Assembly: GCF_008370045.1 (NCBI RefSeq)
Contig: NZ_VOBN01000023.1
Coordinates: 21,102-85,101, forward strand
Length of the DNA stretch: 64,000 nt
Origin: Pseudomonas sp. ANT_J12
GTDB lineage: Bacteria; Pseudomonadota; Gammaproteobacteria; Pseudomonadales; Pseudomonadaceae
Direction of reading: 5' to 3'
The notes beneath the pieces are model-generated. The model saw only the letters and a list, made by a program, of their open reading frames with translations. It made no database searches and had not been told where the DNA came from. Made by a program: the position numbers and the translations under genes. Numbering within the stretch: the first letter of the stretch is position 1; each line of letters starts with the position of its first letter. Of the stretch, positions 1-8,903 are shown piece after piece.

Positions 1-1
1 C

Positions 2-520
2 CGACTGGCCAAGGCCTGGGGTCAGTTGAGCTCGGCGGAATTGACGGCCACGCGGGTCAGTTTCTTCCCCAGCATTTGCGCCACCCTCAACCATATCCTG
101 ACCTGCGACTGGTTCTATGTGGATGCCCTTGAGCGCGAACTGCGCGGTGATGTGCCGCATCCCGATTGCTACGTTTTTTTCAACGACGAGCAACCCTTCA
201 CGGCCGCTGCCGATCTCCAGCGCGAGCAAGCCCAGGTAGACCGCCGGCTAATTGCCTATTGCGAGCAATTGCGCGACGCCGACCTCGGGCGACTCGTGAC
301 CATCGCCCGGGACACGCCGCAACACGACAGCCGCCTGCGTATGCTCTCGCATGTGTTCGAACACCAGATTCATCATCGCGGGCAGGTGCATGGGATGCTC
401 AGTGGCACGTCGGTGGAACCGCCGCAACTGGATGAGTTTTTCTGCGCCGGGGAGGCGGGGTTGCGGGCGGGGGATTTTGCCGAGTTGGGTTGGACCGAAG
501 AATTGATTTGGGGTCACTAA
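2..520 (+). CDS. DinB family protein, 5' end outside the window
   Basis: The open frame continues upstream to the first base of the window, reading R-L-A-K-A-W before the first in-window start (a TTG at 26), so the true start is almost certainly outside. The C-terminal part carries the DinB/YfiT-like four-helix metal site: H in ATLNHIL near the N-terminus and the HxxxHRGQ motif (HQIHHRGQVHGML) near residue 115 counted from the TTG. The family holds a divalent metal with three histidines, and members range from thiol transferases to proteins of unknown role. The substrate cannot be told from sequence. The family call is secure and the function is not. Confidence 0.8.
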   Translation, partial: RLAKAWGQLSSAELTATRVSFFPSICATLNHILTCDWFYVDALERELRGDVPHPDCYVFFNDEQPFTAAADLQREQAQVDRRLIAYCEQLRDADLGRLVTIARDTPQHDSRLRMLSHVFEHQIHHRGQVHGMLSGTSVEPPQLDEFFCAGEAGLRAGDFAELGWTEELIWGH

Positions 521-592
521 GATCCGGTTGTCGCCACGCCGCCGTCACGCTAATGTCCTTGGCCAATTTGATGTATGCGATCGAGGGTGGAA

Positions 593-1084
593 ATGGAATC
601 CGCAGAAATACTTGTACTCCAGGCCAGCTACACCAACCCGGTACACGCCGAGGCCATTTGCCTGGTGTTGAACCACTACGCCGAAGACCCGATGGGCGGC
701 GGCAAGCCGCTTTCAGCCGATGTCCTGCAGCAACTGCCGGCGGAACTGGCCAAGCGTCCTTATGCATTCAGCGTGCTCGCCTTCGTCGGCGGTGAACCGG
801 CGGGGCTGGTCAATTGCTTTGAAGGGTTTTCGACCTTTGCCTGCCGACCTCTGGTCAACGTGCACGACGTGGCGGTGGTGGCGAAGTTTCGTGGTTTGGG
901 CCTGAGCCAGAAGATGTTGCAAAAGGTCGAAGAAATCGCCCGCCAGCGCGGTTGCTGCAAGATCACCCTCGAAGTCCTGGAAGGCAACGCCGTGGCTCAG
1001 GCGTCCTACGCCAAGTTCGGCTTTGCCGCTGGCATGTTCGACCCGGCCCATGGCCGCATGCTGTTCTGGATCAAGTCGCTGTAA
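593..1084 (+). CDS. GNAT family N-acetyltransferase
   Basis: A 163-residue single-domain GNAT protein. The V-HDVAVVAKFRGLGLSQKML segment (about residues 85-105) is the acetyl-CoA binding motif A (R/Q-x-x-G-x-G/A), and ASYAKFGF near residue 145 is the motif B segment typical of GNATs. I chose the ATG at 593 over the in-frame ATG at 575 because GAGGGTGGA lies just upstream of it. It probably N-acetylates a small molecule or amino group. Substrate unknown. It stands alone downstream of the DinB-like gene. Confidence 0.8.
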   Translation: MESAEILVLQASYTNPVHAEAICLVLNHYAEDPMGGGKPLSADVLQQLPAELAKRPYAFSVLAFVGGEPAGLVNCFEGFSTFACRPLVNVHDVAVVAKFRGLGLSQKMLQKVEEIARQRGCCKITLEVLEGNAVAQASYAKFGFAAGMFDPAHGRMLFWIKSL

Positions 1085-1095
1085 ATCCCGGGCAT

Positions 1096-1121
1096 AAAAA
1101 AGGGCGTCCAGCAGGACGCCC
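1096..1121 (-). terminator. Intrinsic terminator of the small exported protein gene
   Basis: An 8-bp GGGCGTCC/GGACGCCC stem with an AGCA loop is preceded on the + strand by AAAAAA, which becomes a U-tract on the - strand. It lies about 45 bp past the stop of the minus-strand gene at 1168. Confidence 0.75.
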
Positions 1122-1167
1122 AAGTGTCAGCTCTGGCGACGGAGCAGGTCGCCAGAGGTCCATCGGT

Positions 1168-1374
1168 TCAGGTTCTGTAGGATTCGGTCACTTGTGCGGT
1201 TTGATCATCCGGAACCCGGAGCTCGCCGTTTGGGCGATGATCGGTCGGGGTTTGCGCGGAGGGAACCGGGAAGTTGTCCCAGTAATGCTTCATCCGCTGC
1301 GCACCGCCTTCGGCAAACACGCTGCTGGAGCCGACGATGAGCAGGCCGGCGAGGATCAGGCTGACTCGTTTCAT
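1168..1374 (-). CDS. Small exported protein of unknown function
   Basis: A 68-residue protein. It begins MKRVSLILAGLLIVGSSSVFA, a typical Sec signal peptide with cleavage after VFA, leaving a mature part of about 47 residues with no cysteines. I chose the ATG at 1374 because GGGAGA sits about 6 bases upstream and because the longer reading would put 12 residues in front of the signal peptide. An intrinsic terminator follows, which supports a real gene. No family was recognised. Confidence 0.6.
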   Translation of the reverse strand: MKRVSLILAGLLIVGSSSVFAEGGAQRMKHYWDNFPVPSAQTPTDHRPNGELRVPDDQTAQVTESYRT

Positions 1375-1473
1375 GATGGATCTCCCACTAAGAATGACGG
1401 GGCCTTTCATCCGTGATTCAAGGGCGTGGGCGCAGTATTGGCAGAGCTCATTAAATCGGGGTTAACACCGAGC

Positions 1474-1501
1474 AAAATGTGGGAGCCAAGGCGCTCCCAC
1501 A
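1474..1501 (-). terminator. Probable terminator of the TonB receptor gene
   Basis: The palindrome GTGGGAGC/GCTCCCAC with a 6-base loop lies 18 bp past the receptor stop. AAAA on the + strand side gives a short U-tract in the transcript. It could also be a degenerate palindromic repeat. Confidence 0.5.
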
Positions 1502-1519
1502 GCAGAGGCCAAGTCAGGC

Positions 1520-3760
1520 TCAGAGTTTCCAGTCCAGGCTGAGCGTCACGGTGCGCGGGTCGCCCCAGAACACACCGTTATAAAAACCGACGTTGTCGTA
1601 ATACTTTTTGTCGAACAGATTATCGACGTTCAGCGAGGCTGAGAGGTGCTTGTCGAACTCGTAACGCGACATCAACTTGACCACGCTGTAGGCCTCCTGG
1701 CGGATCTTCGTGCGTTCAGTGATCAGGCCACCCTCGGCATTGCGCCCGACCGGGCGATTGGAGTTGCCCCAGATATCACTCTGCCAATTCAGCGCGCCGC
1801 CGACGGTCAGCGCATGCCAGTCGCCGGGCAAGCGGTACGCGGTGGACAGGCGCAACATGTTCAGCGGTTCATTGGTGTTCGCCCGCTGCTTTTCGCCGTT
1901 GGCCGCGTGGGTGTAGGTGTAGCCGGCGGTCATGTTCCAGTCGGTCATGACTTCGCCGGACACTTCGACTTCGAAGCCCTGGACCTTCTGCCCCTTGCCC
2001 CCGGACTTGTAGAATTCCTCACCCGTCACCGGGTCTGGCGGCACCGCATCGTCCACTTCGGGGACGTTGTCCTGCTTGCTCCAGAACACTGCCGTGGCCA
2101 CATTCAGGCGTTCATCCAGCAGACTGCCCTTGAGGCCCAGTTCATAGTTGCTGCCGACCACCGGTTCCAGGTATTTGCGATTGGCGTCGCGATTTTTCTG
2201 GGGTTTGAAGATGTCGGTGTAGCTGACGTAAACGGTGTACTCGGGCGTCAGGTCGTAGAGCAACCCGGCGTAGGGCGTCCAGATATCGCTGTGTTGCTGC
2301 GAAGTGGTCTCCACGCCCGTCAATTGCAGGTTGTCATCGTAGGTCTTGCTGTTTTTCGAGGCTTTCCAGCTGCCGTAACGACTGCCGAGCACCGCGTGAA
2401 AGCGGTCGGTCAGGTTGAGGCGGGTGGCCAGGTAGCCGGCCTTCTGACGGGTGTTGTCCGATGAGCCATTGAGGCTGGTCACGGTGTCGGGAAACTTGGC
2501 GATACCGCCCATGTATTTCCAGTCGGCAATGTTGTCGTAGCCGGCGGGTACGGCGCCCGCCACGGCGTACGGCGACTCGTCACTGCGCTCGGCTTCGCCG
2601 TAGCCGAACATCAGCTCATGCTCGCGCCCGAACAGCGCGTAGGGGCCCGCCACGTTAAAGTCATAGGTTTTCATTTTCTGCGTGCCGACCATGTGGCCAC
2701 GGTAGGCGCTCATGCCACTTCGATCGTCATTCGGGAAGCCGCCACCGCCGTAGTAGACCTTGCCGTCGGTATCGCTCTCGCGGTGGGTGTAGGCCGCTTT
2801 GAGATGCCAGCCGCCGGCCAGTTGCTGGTCAAGGTTGGCAAAAGCGGTCTTGTCTTTCAGTGGCCAGGAACTCCACGACGTCGCCATGTTGGTCGAGCGC
2901 CCGAGGTTGGCCTTGCCCCCCGACGAATTCCAGTACGGCACGGTGCCCCATGACGTGCCCTGAACCTGCTTGTCCTGATAGTCGTAACCCACCGCCAGCA
3001 CAGTGTCGTCGGTGAGATCGGCTTCGAGCACGCCGTAGCCGACTTCCCGTTGCATCTGGTAATGATCGCGCAACGATTGGCTGTCGCGGTAGGCCAGCAC
3101 GCTGCGGCCGCGCAAACGTCCGTCGAACGCCAACGGACCGCCAACGTCCACGTAACTGTAGTAATCGTCGTAGCTGCCGCCACTGACGCCGGTCTGGGCT
3201 TGCCATTGCGCGGTCGGGCGCTTGCGCACCATGTTGATGGTGGCTGACGGGTCGCCGGCGCCGGTGGTCAACCCGGTGGCGCCGCGAACCACTTCGATGC
3301 GGTCGTAGATGATGGTGTCTGAGTCTGACTTCATCCGCCCGAAGGTATTGAGCATCCCGTCAATCTGGAAGTTGTTGATCTCATAGCCACGGGACGAATA
3401 GCTGACCCGGTCCGAGTCATTGTGCTGGACCACCACGCCGGTGGTCTGGCTCATGGCTTCGGAAAGGGTGCCGAGCTTGAAGTCGTCCATTTGCTGGCGA
3501 GTGACCACGGACACCGATTGCGGGGTGTCCTTGATTGACAGGTTCAGGCGGGTCGCGGTGCTCATGGCGCCGGTGGTGTAGGACTCGGTGTGTTCGGTGG
3601 TGGTGCCCAGGCCTTCGGCGGTGATGTTGGTGGCGGTGAGCTCCAGGGTGCTGGCGGCCGGGTCCTTGTCGGGCTCGGTTTCGGCCAGCAGATCGGGGCT
3701 CAGGGCTGCGCTGCACAGGCCGAGGGTCAAGGTCATGGAACGGGTAATAGGCGCGAACAT
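1520..3760 (-). CDS. TonB-dependent siderophore receptor (FpvA/FoxA-like)
   Basis: A 746-residue outer-membrane receptor. Signal peptide MFAPITRSMTLTLG...LA, then the plug domain (LNLSIKDTPQSVSVVTRQQM, later VEVVRGATGLTTGAGDPSATINMV), then a 22-strand-type barrel ending in the C-terminal aromatic-rich FDKKYYDNVGFYNGVFWGDPR...LSLDWKL. There is no N-terminal signalling (STN) domain, so it is a transporter without a cell-surface-signalling role. I preferred the ATG at 3760, with AAGGAG 9 bases upstream, over the TTG at 3805. A Fur box lies about 80 bp upstream. No siderophore synthesis or sigma/anti-sigma genes are adjacent, which suggests uptake of a foreign siderophore. The ligand cannot be assigned. 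Confidence 0.9.
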   Translation of the reverse strand: MFAPITRSMTLTLGLCSAALSPDLLAETEPDKDPAASTLELTATNITAEGLGTTTEHTESYTTGAMSTATRLNLSIKDTPQSVSVVTRQQMDDFKLGTLSEAMSQTTGVVVQHNDSDRVSYSSRGYEINNFQIDGMLNTFGRMKSDSDTIIYDRIEVVRGATGLTTGAGDPSATINMVRKRPTAQWQAQTGVSGGSYDDYYSYVDVGGPLAFDGRLRGRSVLAYRDSQSLRDHYQMQREVGYGVLEADLTDDTVLAVGYDYQDKQVQGTSWGTVPYWNSSGGKANLGRSTNMATSWSSWPLKDKTAFANLDQQLAGGWHLKAAYTHRESDTDGKVYYGGGGFPNDDRSGMSAYRGHMVGTQKMKTYDFNVAGPYALFGREHELMFGYGEAERSDESPYAVAGAVPAGYDNIADWKYMGGIAKFPDTVTSLNGSSDNTRQKAGYLATRLNLTDRFHAVLGSRYGSWKASKNSKTYDDNLQLTGVETTSQQHSDIWTPYAGLLYDLTPEYTVYVSYTDIFKPQKNRDANRKYLEPVVGSNYELGLKGSLLDERLNVATAVFWSKQDNVPEVDDAVPPDPVTGEEFYKSGGKGQKVQGFEVEVSGEVMTDWNMTAGYTYTHAANGEKQRANTNEPLNMLRLSTAYRLPGDWHALTVGGALNWQSDIWGNSNRPVGRNAEGGLITERTKIRQEAYSVVKLMSRYEFDKHLSASLNVDNLFDKKYYDNVGFYNGVFWGDPRTVTLSLDWKL

Positions 3761-3836
3761 CGCAGCCGACTCCTTGTCTTCGAGGGAAAAATTCCGTTTG
3801 TTCAAAGACGAAGGAGGGCGGGGAGATTTAGCGATA

Positions 3837-3855
3837 AACGAGAATAATTATCATC
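3837..3855 (-). promoter_or_regulatory. Fur box upstream of the TonB receptor
   Basis: The 19-mer AACGAGAATAATTATCATC matches the palindromic Fur consensus (AATGATAATNATTATCATT type) at about 15 of 19 positions. It lies about 80 bp upstream of the chosen receptor start, as expected for iron-repressed siderophore receptors. Confidence 0.75.
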
Positions 3856-3866
3856 GGAAGGAGGGC

Positions 3867-3958
3867 TGTAGGAGCGAAGCTTGCTCGCGAAAGCGGTGTG
3901 TCAGGCAGCATCCGTAGTGAATGTGCTGACGTCTTCGCGAGCAAGCTTCGCTCCTACA
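3867..3958. repeat. REP-type palindromic repeat pair (TGTAGGAGC family)
   Basis: Two inverted 24-bp arms (TGTAGGAGCGAAGCTTGCTC and GCGAGCAAGCTTCGCTCCTA cores) flank a 44-bp spacer. This is the common Pseudomonas REP doublet. The same family recurs near 12.9, 28.3, 32.9 and 63.9 kb. Confidence 0.85.
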
Positions 3959-3971
3959 GGAGGTTGCGGGG

Positions 3972-5720
3972 TTATTGCTTGACCACGGCCGGTTCTTCGA
4001 CAACCGCAGCCTTTGGCTTCATCAAGCTGAAATCGATCAGCGGACGTTCCTGGCGTTCATACGGGTTGCCGATCAACAGCGGCCGTGGCTTGAAGCTGTC
4101 GCTGACCAGGCTTTTGCTGCGGTCCAGTTCATCGAAGCTCAGCCCGGCCAGGTCGGCCCAGGTGTGGATCAACTGCGAGCTGCTGTAAGGGCGGCTCAGG
4201 TCGGCGGCAAAATTCCAGTCGTGGGTTTCACGCCATTTCGGCGAAGCCCAGGCCATGAACGGAATGGTGTACATCGGCGCCGTCGGCTTGTTCTCGTTAC
4301 GACCCAGGGTGCTGTGGCCCGGCGAGTCGAACACGTCTTCGCCGTGGTCGGAGAGGTACATCAGGAAGCCGTTAGGGTCTGCCTTGGCGTAATCCTTGAT
4401 CAGGCTCGACACCACGAAGTCGTTGTACAGCACCGCGTTGTCATAGCTGTTGTAGGTCGGCACTTCGGCATCGTGTACACCGGCCGGAACCCCGGCGCGG
4501 TCCTTGAACTTGTCGAAGGTTGGCGGGTAGCGGTACTGGTAGCTCATGTGCGTGCCGAGCAAATGCACAACGATCAACTTGTGCGCCGCCGGATCCGTCA
4601 GAGCCTTGTTGAACGGCTCGATCACGTCGCCATCGTACTGGGCGGCGTTCTGGTTGCGGTTGTTGTTCAGGTACACCTGCTCGTCGGCCTGTTCGGAGAA
4701 CGTGGTGAGCATGGTGTTGCGCTTGGTCATGGTCTGCTGGTTGGTGATCCAGAAGGTCTTGTAGCCCGCCTGTTTCATCATGCTGACCAGCGACGGCGTC
4801 GAGAGGTACAGGTCCGGGTTTTCTTCGTCGGCGAAGGTCAGTACCTGCTGCAACGCCTCGATGGTGTAGGGGCGCGGGGTGATGACGTTATTGAAGATCG
4901 CCAGTTGATCCTTGAGCTTGTCCAGCTCCGGGGTAGTGTCCCGGTTGTAACCGTACAGGCTCATGCGCTGACGGTTGGTGGACTCGCCGATCACCAGCAC
5001 CAGGGTCGACGGCTGGTCGGCCATGGTGTTCTTGAGGTTTTTCAGCGGCGCGATCTTGCTTGCACTGTCGAGCATGTCTTGCATGCCGGCCAGGGTGTCG
5101 AGGTATCGGTGATACGCCACGGCCATCTGCCAAGGCACTGCCGGCTCGATGCGGGTTTCGAACTTCTCGAAACCGCCGGCAAAACTGCCGGTACGCGCGG
5201 TTTGCTTGATCAGCGGATAACCGACCACGGCCACCAGAATCGCGGTCGCGGCGACCAGCGCGCGGCCACGGGGCATGTACACCGGGCGCAGGCGGGTCCA
5301 GAGGAAGTAGGCGAACGCCGTGTGGGCGAGGAACGCGAACACCATCCACCAGGCAAAGTACTGGGTCATGTACTCGCCAGCTTCAGAGATGTTCGACTCG
5401 AACATGATGAAGATGACGCTCTGGGAAAATTCCTGCTGATAGATAAAGAAGTAGCCCAGGCTGGCCATCGAGCAGGCCCACAGCACGACGCCGATCAGCG
5501 CGGCCAGCAGGCGGGTACGTTTGGGGAACAGCAGCATCGGTGCGAGCCACACGGCGCTCATCACGAAGGCCTGGCGAAAACCGGTGAAGCCGGAGGTGCC
5601 CGTCAACTGGATCAGCAGTTGCGTAATGCCGGAAAAATACCAGAAGAACACAAATAGCCAGAGGAACCCGGCCCAATCGAAACCTGTCGCAGACGTTTTG
5701 CTGCGTTTGAACACTGCCAT
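3972..5720 (-). CDS. cptA: Phosphoethanolamine transferase CptA
   Basis: A 582-residue inner-membrane enzyme of the EptA/CptA sulfatase-fold family, which transfers phosphoethanolamine from phosphatidylethanolamine onto lipopolysaccharide sugars or lipid A in the periplasm. About five hydrophobic segments fill the first 170 residues. The periplasmic catalytic domain follows, with the nucleophile region VIGESTNRQRMSLYGYNRDT (Thr248 in GEST) and the metal-binding SDHGED motif near residue 430. Start ATG with GGGAG 6 bases upstream. It is monocistronic between a REP pair and the small coiled-coil gene. CptA (core phosphate) fits better than EptA, but the exact acceptor is inferred. Confidence 0.85.
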   Translation of the reverse strand: MAVFKRSKTSATGFDWAGFLWLFVFFWYFSGITQLLIQLTGTSGFTGFRQAFVMSAVWLAPMLLFPKRTRLLAALIGVVLWACSMASLGYFFIYQQEFSQSVIFIMFESNISEAGEYMTQYFAWWMVFAFLAHTAFAYFLWTRLRPVYMPRGRALVAATAILVAVVGYPLIKQTARTGSFAGGFEKFETRIEPAVPWQMAVAYHRYLDTLAGMQDMLDSASKIAPLKNLKNTMADQPSTLVLVIGESTNRQRMSLYGYNRDTTPELDKLKDQLAIFNNVITPRPYTIEALQQVLTFADEENPDLYLSTPSLVSMMKQAGYKTFWITNQQTMTKRNTMLTTFSEQADEQVYLNNNRNQNAAQYDGDVIEPFNKALTDPAAHKLIVVHLLGTHMSYQYRYPPTFDKFKDRAGVPAGVHDAEVPTYNSYDNAVLYNDFVVSSLIKDYAKADPNGFLMYLSDHGEDVFDSPGHSTLGRNENKPTAPMYTIPFMAWASPKWRETHDWNFAADLSRPYSSSQLIHTWADLAGLSFDELDRSKSLVSDSFKPRPLLIGNPYERQERPLIDFSLMKPKAAVVEEPAVVKQ

Positions 5721-5949
5721 TCAGAACTCCCACCGGCATCAGCAAGCCACCGGCGTCATCAAACGAAACCCACGAGACACCACTGTCCGAGAACCGAACA
5801 GCCACAAGGACGCGAAGTATCGCTAGGCAGATGTGAAAACTTTGTGAGTTTTGTTCAGGTGCACGACAGGTAACAGGTCGCTATTTACTGATCAGGAGAA
5901 GATTTATGTGGCGAGGGGGCTCGCCACAAGGCAGAGGTGTTGCCGGAAA

Positions 5950-6129
5950 TCAGGCGTTCAACGCGGGCATCGCTTGCCCGGACAGCTGAGCCTGTTGCTG
6001 CAACAATTGCCGGAGCTGGGCCACCTGGTGTTTCAAGGTGTCACGCTCGTCTTTCAATTGGCGCAATTCATCACGACGGATCGTGACGTAGAGAGTTTGT
6101 GGGGGACGTGCGGTAACGATTGTGTCCAT
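5950..6129 (-). CDS. Small coiled-coil protein, 59 aa
   Basis: A reading frame of 59 codons starting MDTIVTARPPQTLYVTIRRD and ending in a Leu/Gln-rich amphipathic stretch (LKDERDTLKHQVAQLRQLLQ) that looks like a short coiled coil. GAGGTGA stands 4-5 bases upstream of the ATG, and codon usage fits the genome. It resembles the short uncharacterised DUF6026-type proteins of pseudomonads, as far as I can recall. No signal peptide or cysteine. The coiled coil suggests a homo-oligomer. No function can be assigned. Confidence 0.6.
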   Translation of the reverse strand: MDTIVTARPPQTLYVTIRRDELRQLKDERDTLKHQVAQLRQLLQQQAQLSGQAMPALNA

Positions 6130-6402
6130 TGCTCACCTCGCAAATGGCCTGCTTCAACTGTGGTTGTGTCGTTCTTGCGAGCGACACCCTCACTATCGGC
6201 GCCGATTTTGATTTCTTTTGCCTGTGAATGGAACTTTTTTATTTTTAATGGTCGGTGTGTCTTCAGCACGATTCCCGACGTTATCAATCAGGATCGGGCA
6301 CAATGCCCGGAAACTTCATCCCGGCGCTCTGGACTAACCCACATTAGTCGCGTTGGGCTATAACCTTTGACACACATTATTTGTAGTAAGGAGCATCAGC
6401 AC

Positions 6403-7383
6403 ATGCAACTCGGGATTATTGGACTGGGCCGCATGGGCGGGAATATTGCGCGGCGCCTGATGCTCAACGGGCATACCACCGTTGTTTACGACCGCAATAC
6501 CGCCTTCGTCGAGAACCTGGCAAAAGAAGGCTCCACCGGCGTTGCCGACCTGCCTGCACTGGTCGCCGGCCTGGCCAAGCCGCGCGCGGTCTGGGTCATG
6601 TTGCCGGCCGGCGCACCGACCGAAGACACCATCGACACCCTGAGCAACCTGCTCGAAGCCGGTGACACCATCATCGACGGCGGCAACACGTTCTATAAAG
6701 ATGACATTCGCCGGGCGAAAACCCTGGCGGAGAAAGGCCTGCACTACATCGACGTCGGCACCTCCGGCGGCGTCTGGGGCCTGGAGCGCGGCTACTGCAT
6801 GATGATCGGCGGCGACGCCGAGACCGTCACGCGCCTCGATCCGCTGTTCGAAAGCCTGGCGCCGGGCCTGGGTGACATCCCGCGCACCAAGGACCGCAAG
6901 TCCGAAGACGATCGTGCCGAACGCGGCTACATCCACGCCGGCCCTGCAGGTTCAGGTCACTTCGTGAAGATGATCCACAACGGCATCGAATACGGAATGA
7001 TGCAGGCCTTCGCCGAAGGCTTCGACATTCTCAAGACCAAATCCAGCGAAATCCTGCCGCAAGACCAGCGTTTCGACCTGAATGTGGCCGACATCGCCGA
7101 AGTCTGGCGTCGTGGCAGCGTGGTGTCCTCGTGGTTGCTCGACCTGACCGCCGACGCCTTGGCCAGCGATCCGAAGCTTGACGGCTATTCGGGCGAAGTG
7201 GCCGACAGCGGTGAAGGTCGCTGGACCATCGAAGCTGCCATGGAACAAGCGGTGCCGGTACCGGTGCTGTCGAACTCGCTGTTCTCGCGCTACCGCTCGC
7301 GCGGCCAGGGCACCTTTGGCGACAAAATCCTCTCGGCCCAGCGTTTCGGCTTCGGCGGCCATGTGGAGACTCCGAAAAAATGA
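6403..7383 (+). CDS. gnd: 6-phosphogluconate dehydrogenase, decarboxylating (short YqeC/Gnd type)
   Basis: A 326-residue enzyme that oxidises and decarboxylates 6-phosphogluconate to ribulose 5-phosphate in the cytoplasm. N-terminal Rossmann fold LGIIGLGRMGGNIARRL; the substrate-binding motif GTSGGVWGLERGYCMMIGG; and the catalytic helix GPAGSGHFVKMIHNGIEYGM with the conserved Lys and Asn. Its length matches the short NAD-preferring class, not the 470-residue form. I chose the ATG at 6403 (MQLGIIGLG) because it begins directly with the fold and AAGGAG lies 9 bases upstream. Its last codons overlap zwf (ATGA). Together with zwf it forms an oxidative pentose phosphate branch beside the Entner-Doudoroff route usual in pseudomonads. 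Confidence 0.92.
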   Translation: MQLGIIGLGRMGGNIARRLMLNGHTTVVYDRNTAFVENLAKEGSTGVADLPALVAGLAKPRAVWVMLPAGAPTEDTIDTLSNLLEAGDTIIDGGNTFYKDDIRRAKTLAEKGLHYIDVGTSGGVWGLERGYCMMIGGDAETVTRLDPLFESLAPGLGDIPRTKDRKSEDDRAERGYIHAGPAGSGHFVKMIHNGIEYGMMQAFAEGFDILKTKSSEILPQDQRFDLNVADIAEVWRRGSVVSSWLLDLTADALASDPKLDGYSGEVADSGEGRWTIEAAMEQAVPVPVLSNSLFSRYRSRGQGTFGDKILSAQRFGFGGHVETPKK

Positions 7384-8903
7384 CCAACACGATCCGCAGG
7401 AAATCCAAGGCAGAACCCGCACCACCGACCACGCTGTTCCTGTTCGGTGCCCATGGTGACCTGGTCAAGCGTCTGTTGATGCCGGCCCTGTACAACCTCA
7501 GTCGCGATGGCCTGCTGGGCGATGGACTGCGGATCATCGGCGTTGACCACAACGCCATCAGCGATGAAGCCTTCGCGCAAAAGCTCGAAGACTTCATTCG
7601 CACCGAAGCGGCCGCCAAGGTCGGCAAGGGCGATGAAGCCCTTGACCCGACCTTGTGGGCCAAGCTCGCCAAAGGCATCAGCTACGTCCAGGGCGACTTC
7701 CTGGACGACAGCACTTATCAAGCGCTGGCGGCGAAAATCGCCGACAGCGGCACGGGCAATGCGGTGTTCTACCTGGCCACCGCACCGCGTTTCTTCAGTG
7801 AAGTGGTGCGCCGCCTCGGCAGCGCCGGTTTGCTGGAAGAGACGCCCGAAGGCTTCAGAAGGGTGGTGATCGAAAAACCGTTCGGCTCCGACCTGCAAAC
7901 CGCCGAAGCCTTGAACGCGTGCTTGCTCAAGGTCATGTCGGAGAAGCAGATCTACCGGATCGACCACTACCTGGGCAAGGAAACCGTGCAGAACATTCTG
8001 GTCAGCCGGTTCTCCAACAGCCTGTTCGAAGCGTTCTGGAACAACCATTACATCGACCACGTGCAAATCACCGCCGCCGAAACCGTTGGCGTGGAAACCC
8101 GTGGCAGTTTTTACGAACACACCGGCGCCCTGCGGGACATGGTGCCCAATCACCTGTTCCAGTTGCTGGCGATGGTCGCCATGGAACCGCCGGCCGCGTT
8201 TGGCGCCGATGCGGTGCGCGGTGAGAAGGCCAAGGTGGTCGGTGCGATCCGCCCGTGGTCCGTCGAAGATGCGCGGGCCAACTCGGTACGTGGGCAATAC
8301 GCTGCCGGCGAAGTCGATGGCAAGCCACTGGCCGGTTACCGCCAGGAAGGCAACGTCGCGCCTGACAGCAACACCGAAACCTACGTCGCGCTGAAAGTGA
8401 TGATCGACAACTGGCGCTGGGTCGGCGTGCCGTTCTACCTGCGCACCGGCAAGCGCATGAGCGTGCGCGACACCGAGATCGTCATCTGCTTCAAGCCGGC
8501 GCCGTACGCGCAGTTCCGCGACACCGAGGTCGACGAGTTGCAGCCGACCTACCTGCGGATCCAGATCCAGCCCAACGAAGGCATGTGGTTCGACCTGCTG
8601 GCCAAGCGGCCGGGGCCGGCGTTGAAAATGGCCAACATCGAGTTGGGGTTCGCCTACAAGGACTTCTTCGAGATGCAACCGTCCACTGGCTACGAAACCC
8701 TGATCTACGATTGCCTGACGGGCGATCAGACGCTGTTCCAGCGCGCTGACAACATCGAGAACGGCTGGCGCGCCGTGCAGCCGTTCCTCGACGCCTGGCA
8801 GCAGGATGCGAGCGTGCAGAGCTACCCGGCCGTTGAAGACGGCCCACAAGCCGCCGAGGACCTGCTGGCCCGCGATGGTCGCGTCTGGCACAGCCTCGGA
8901 TGA
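7380..8903 (+). CDS. zwf: Glucose-6-phosphate 1-dehydrogenase
   Basis: A 507-residue cytoplasmic enzyme that oxidises glucose 6-phosphate to 6-phosphogluconolactone with NAD(P)+. The N-terminal nucleotide-binding motif is FLFGAHGDLVKRLLMPALY, and the active-site signature RIDHYLGKE (His general base) lies near residue 195. The length is normal for the family. The start ATG overlaps the gnd stop and its own stop overlaps the next gene, so the three genes are translationally coupled. This is the gnd-linked paralogue (arranged like zwfB in P. putida), not the copy linked to pgl-eda. No 6-phosphogluconolactonase gene is present here. Confidence 0.93.
   Translation: MTNTIRRKSKAEPAPPTTLFLFGAHGDLVKRLLMPALYNLSRDGLLGDGLRIIGVDHNAISDEAFAQKLEDFIRTEAAAKVGKGDEALDPTLWAKLAKGISYVQGDFLDDSTYQALAAKIADSGTGNAVFYLATAPRFFSEVVRRLGSAGLLEETPEGFRRVVIEKPFGSDLQTAEALNACLLKVMSEKQIYRIDHYLGKETVQNILVSRFSNSLFEAFWNNHYIDHVQITAAETVGVETRGSFYEHTGALRDMVPNHLFQLLAMVAMEPPAAFGADAVRGEKAKVVGAIRPWSVEDARANSVRGQYAAGEVDGKPLAGYRQEGNVAPDSNTETYVALKVMIDNWRWVGVPFYLRTGKRMSVRDTEIVICFKPAPYAQFRDTEVDELQPTYLRIQIQPNEGMWFDLLAKRPGPALKMANIELGFAYKDFFEMQPSTGYETLIYDCLTGDQTLFQRADNIENGWRAVQPFLDAWQQDASVQSYPAVEDGPQAAEDLLARDGRVWHSLG

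Noticed and set aside
3867..3958. Possible CRISPR-like direct repeats
   Set aside because: The arms are inverted, with a single spacer, and recur singly around the window, so they are REP pairs and not an array.
3975..5657. A 560-codon open frame on the + strand opposite cptA
   Set aside because: It is the antisense shadow of a high-GC gene: it lacks a ribosome-binding site, is Val/Gly/Arg/His-rich without domain motifs, and the opposite strand encodes a clear phosphoethanolamine transferase.
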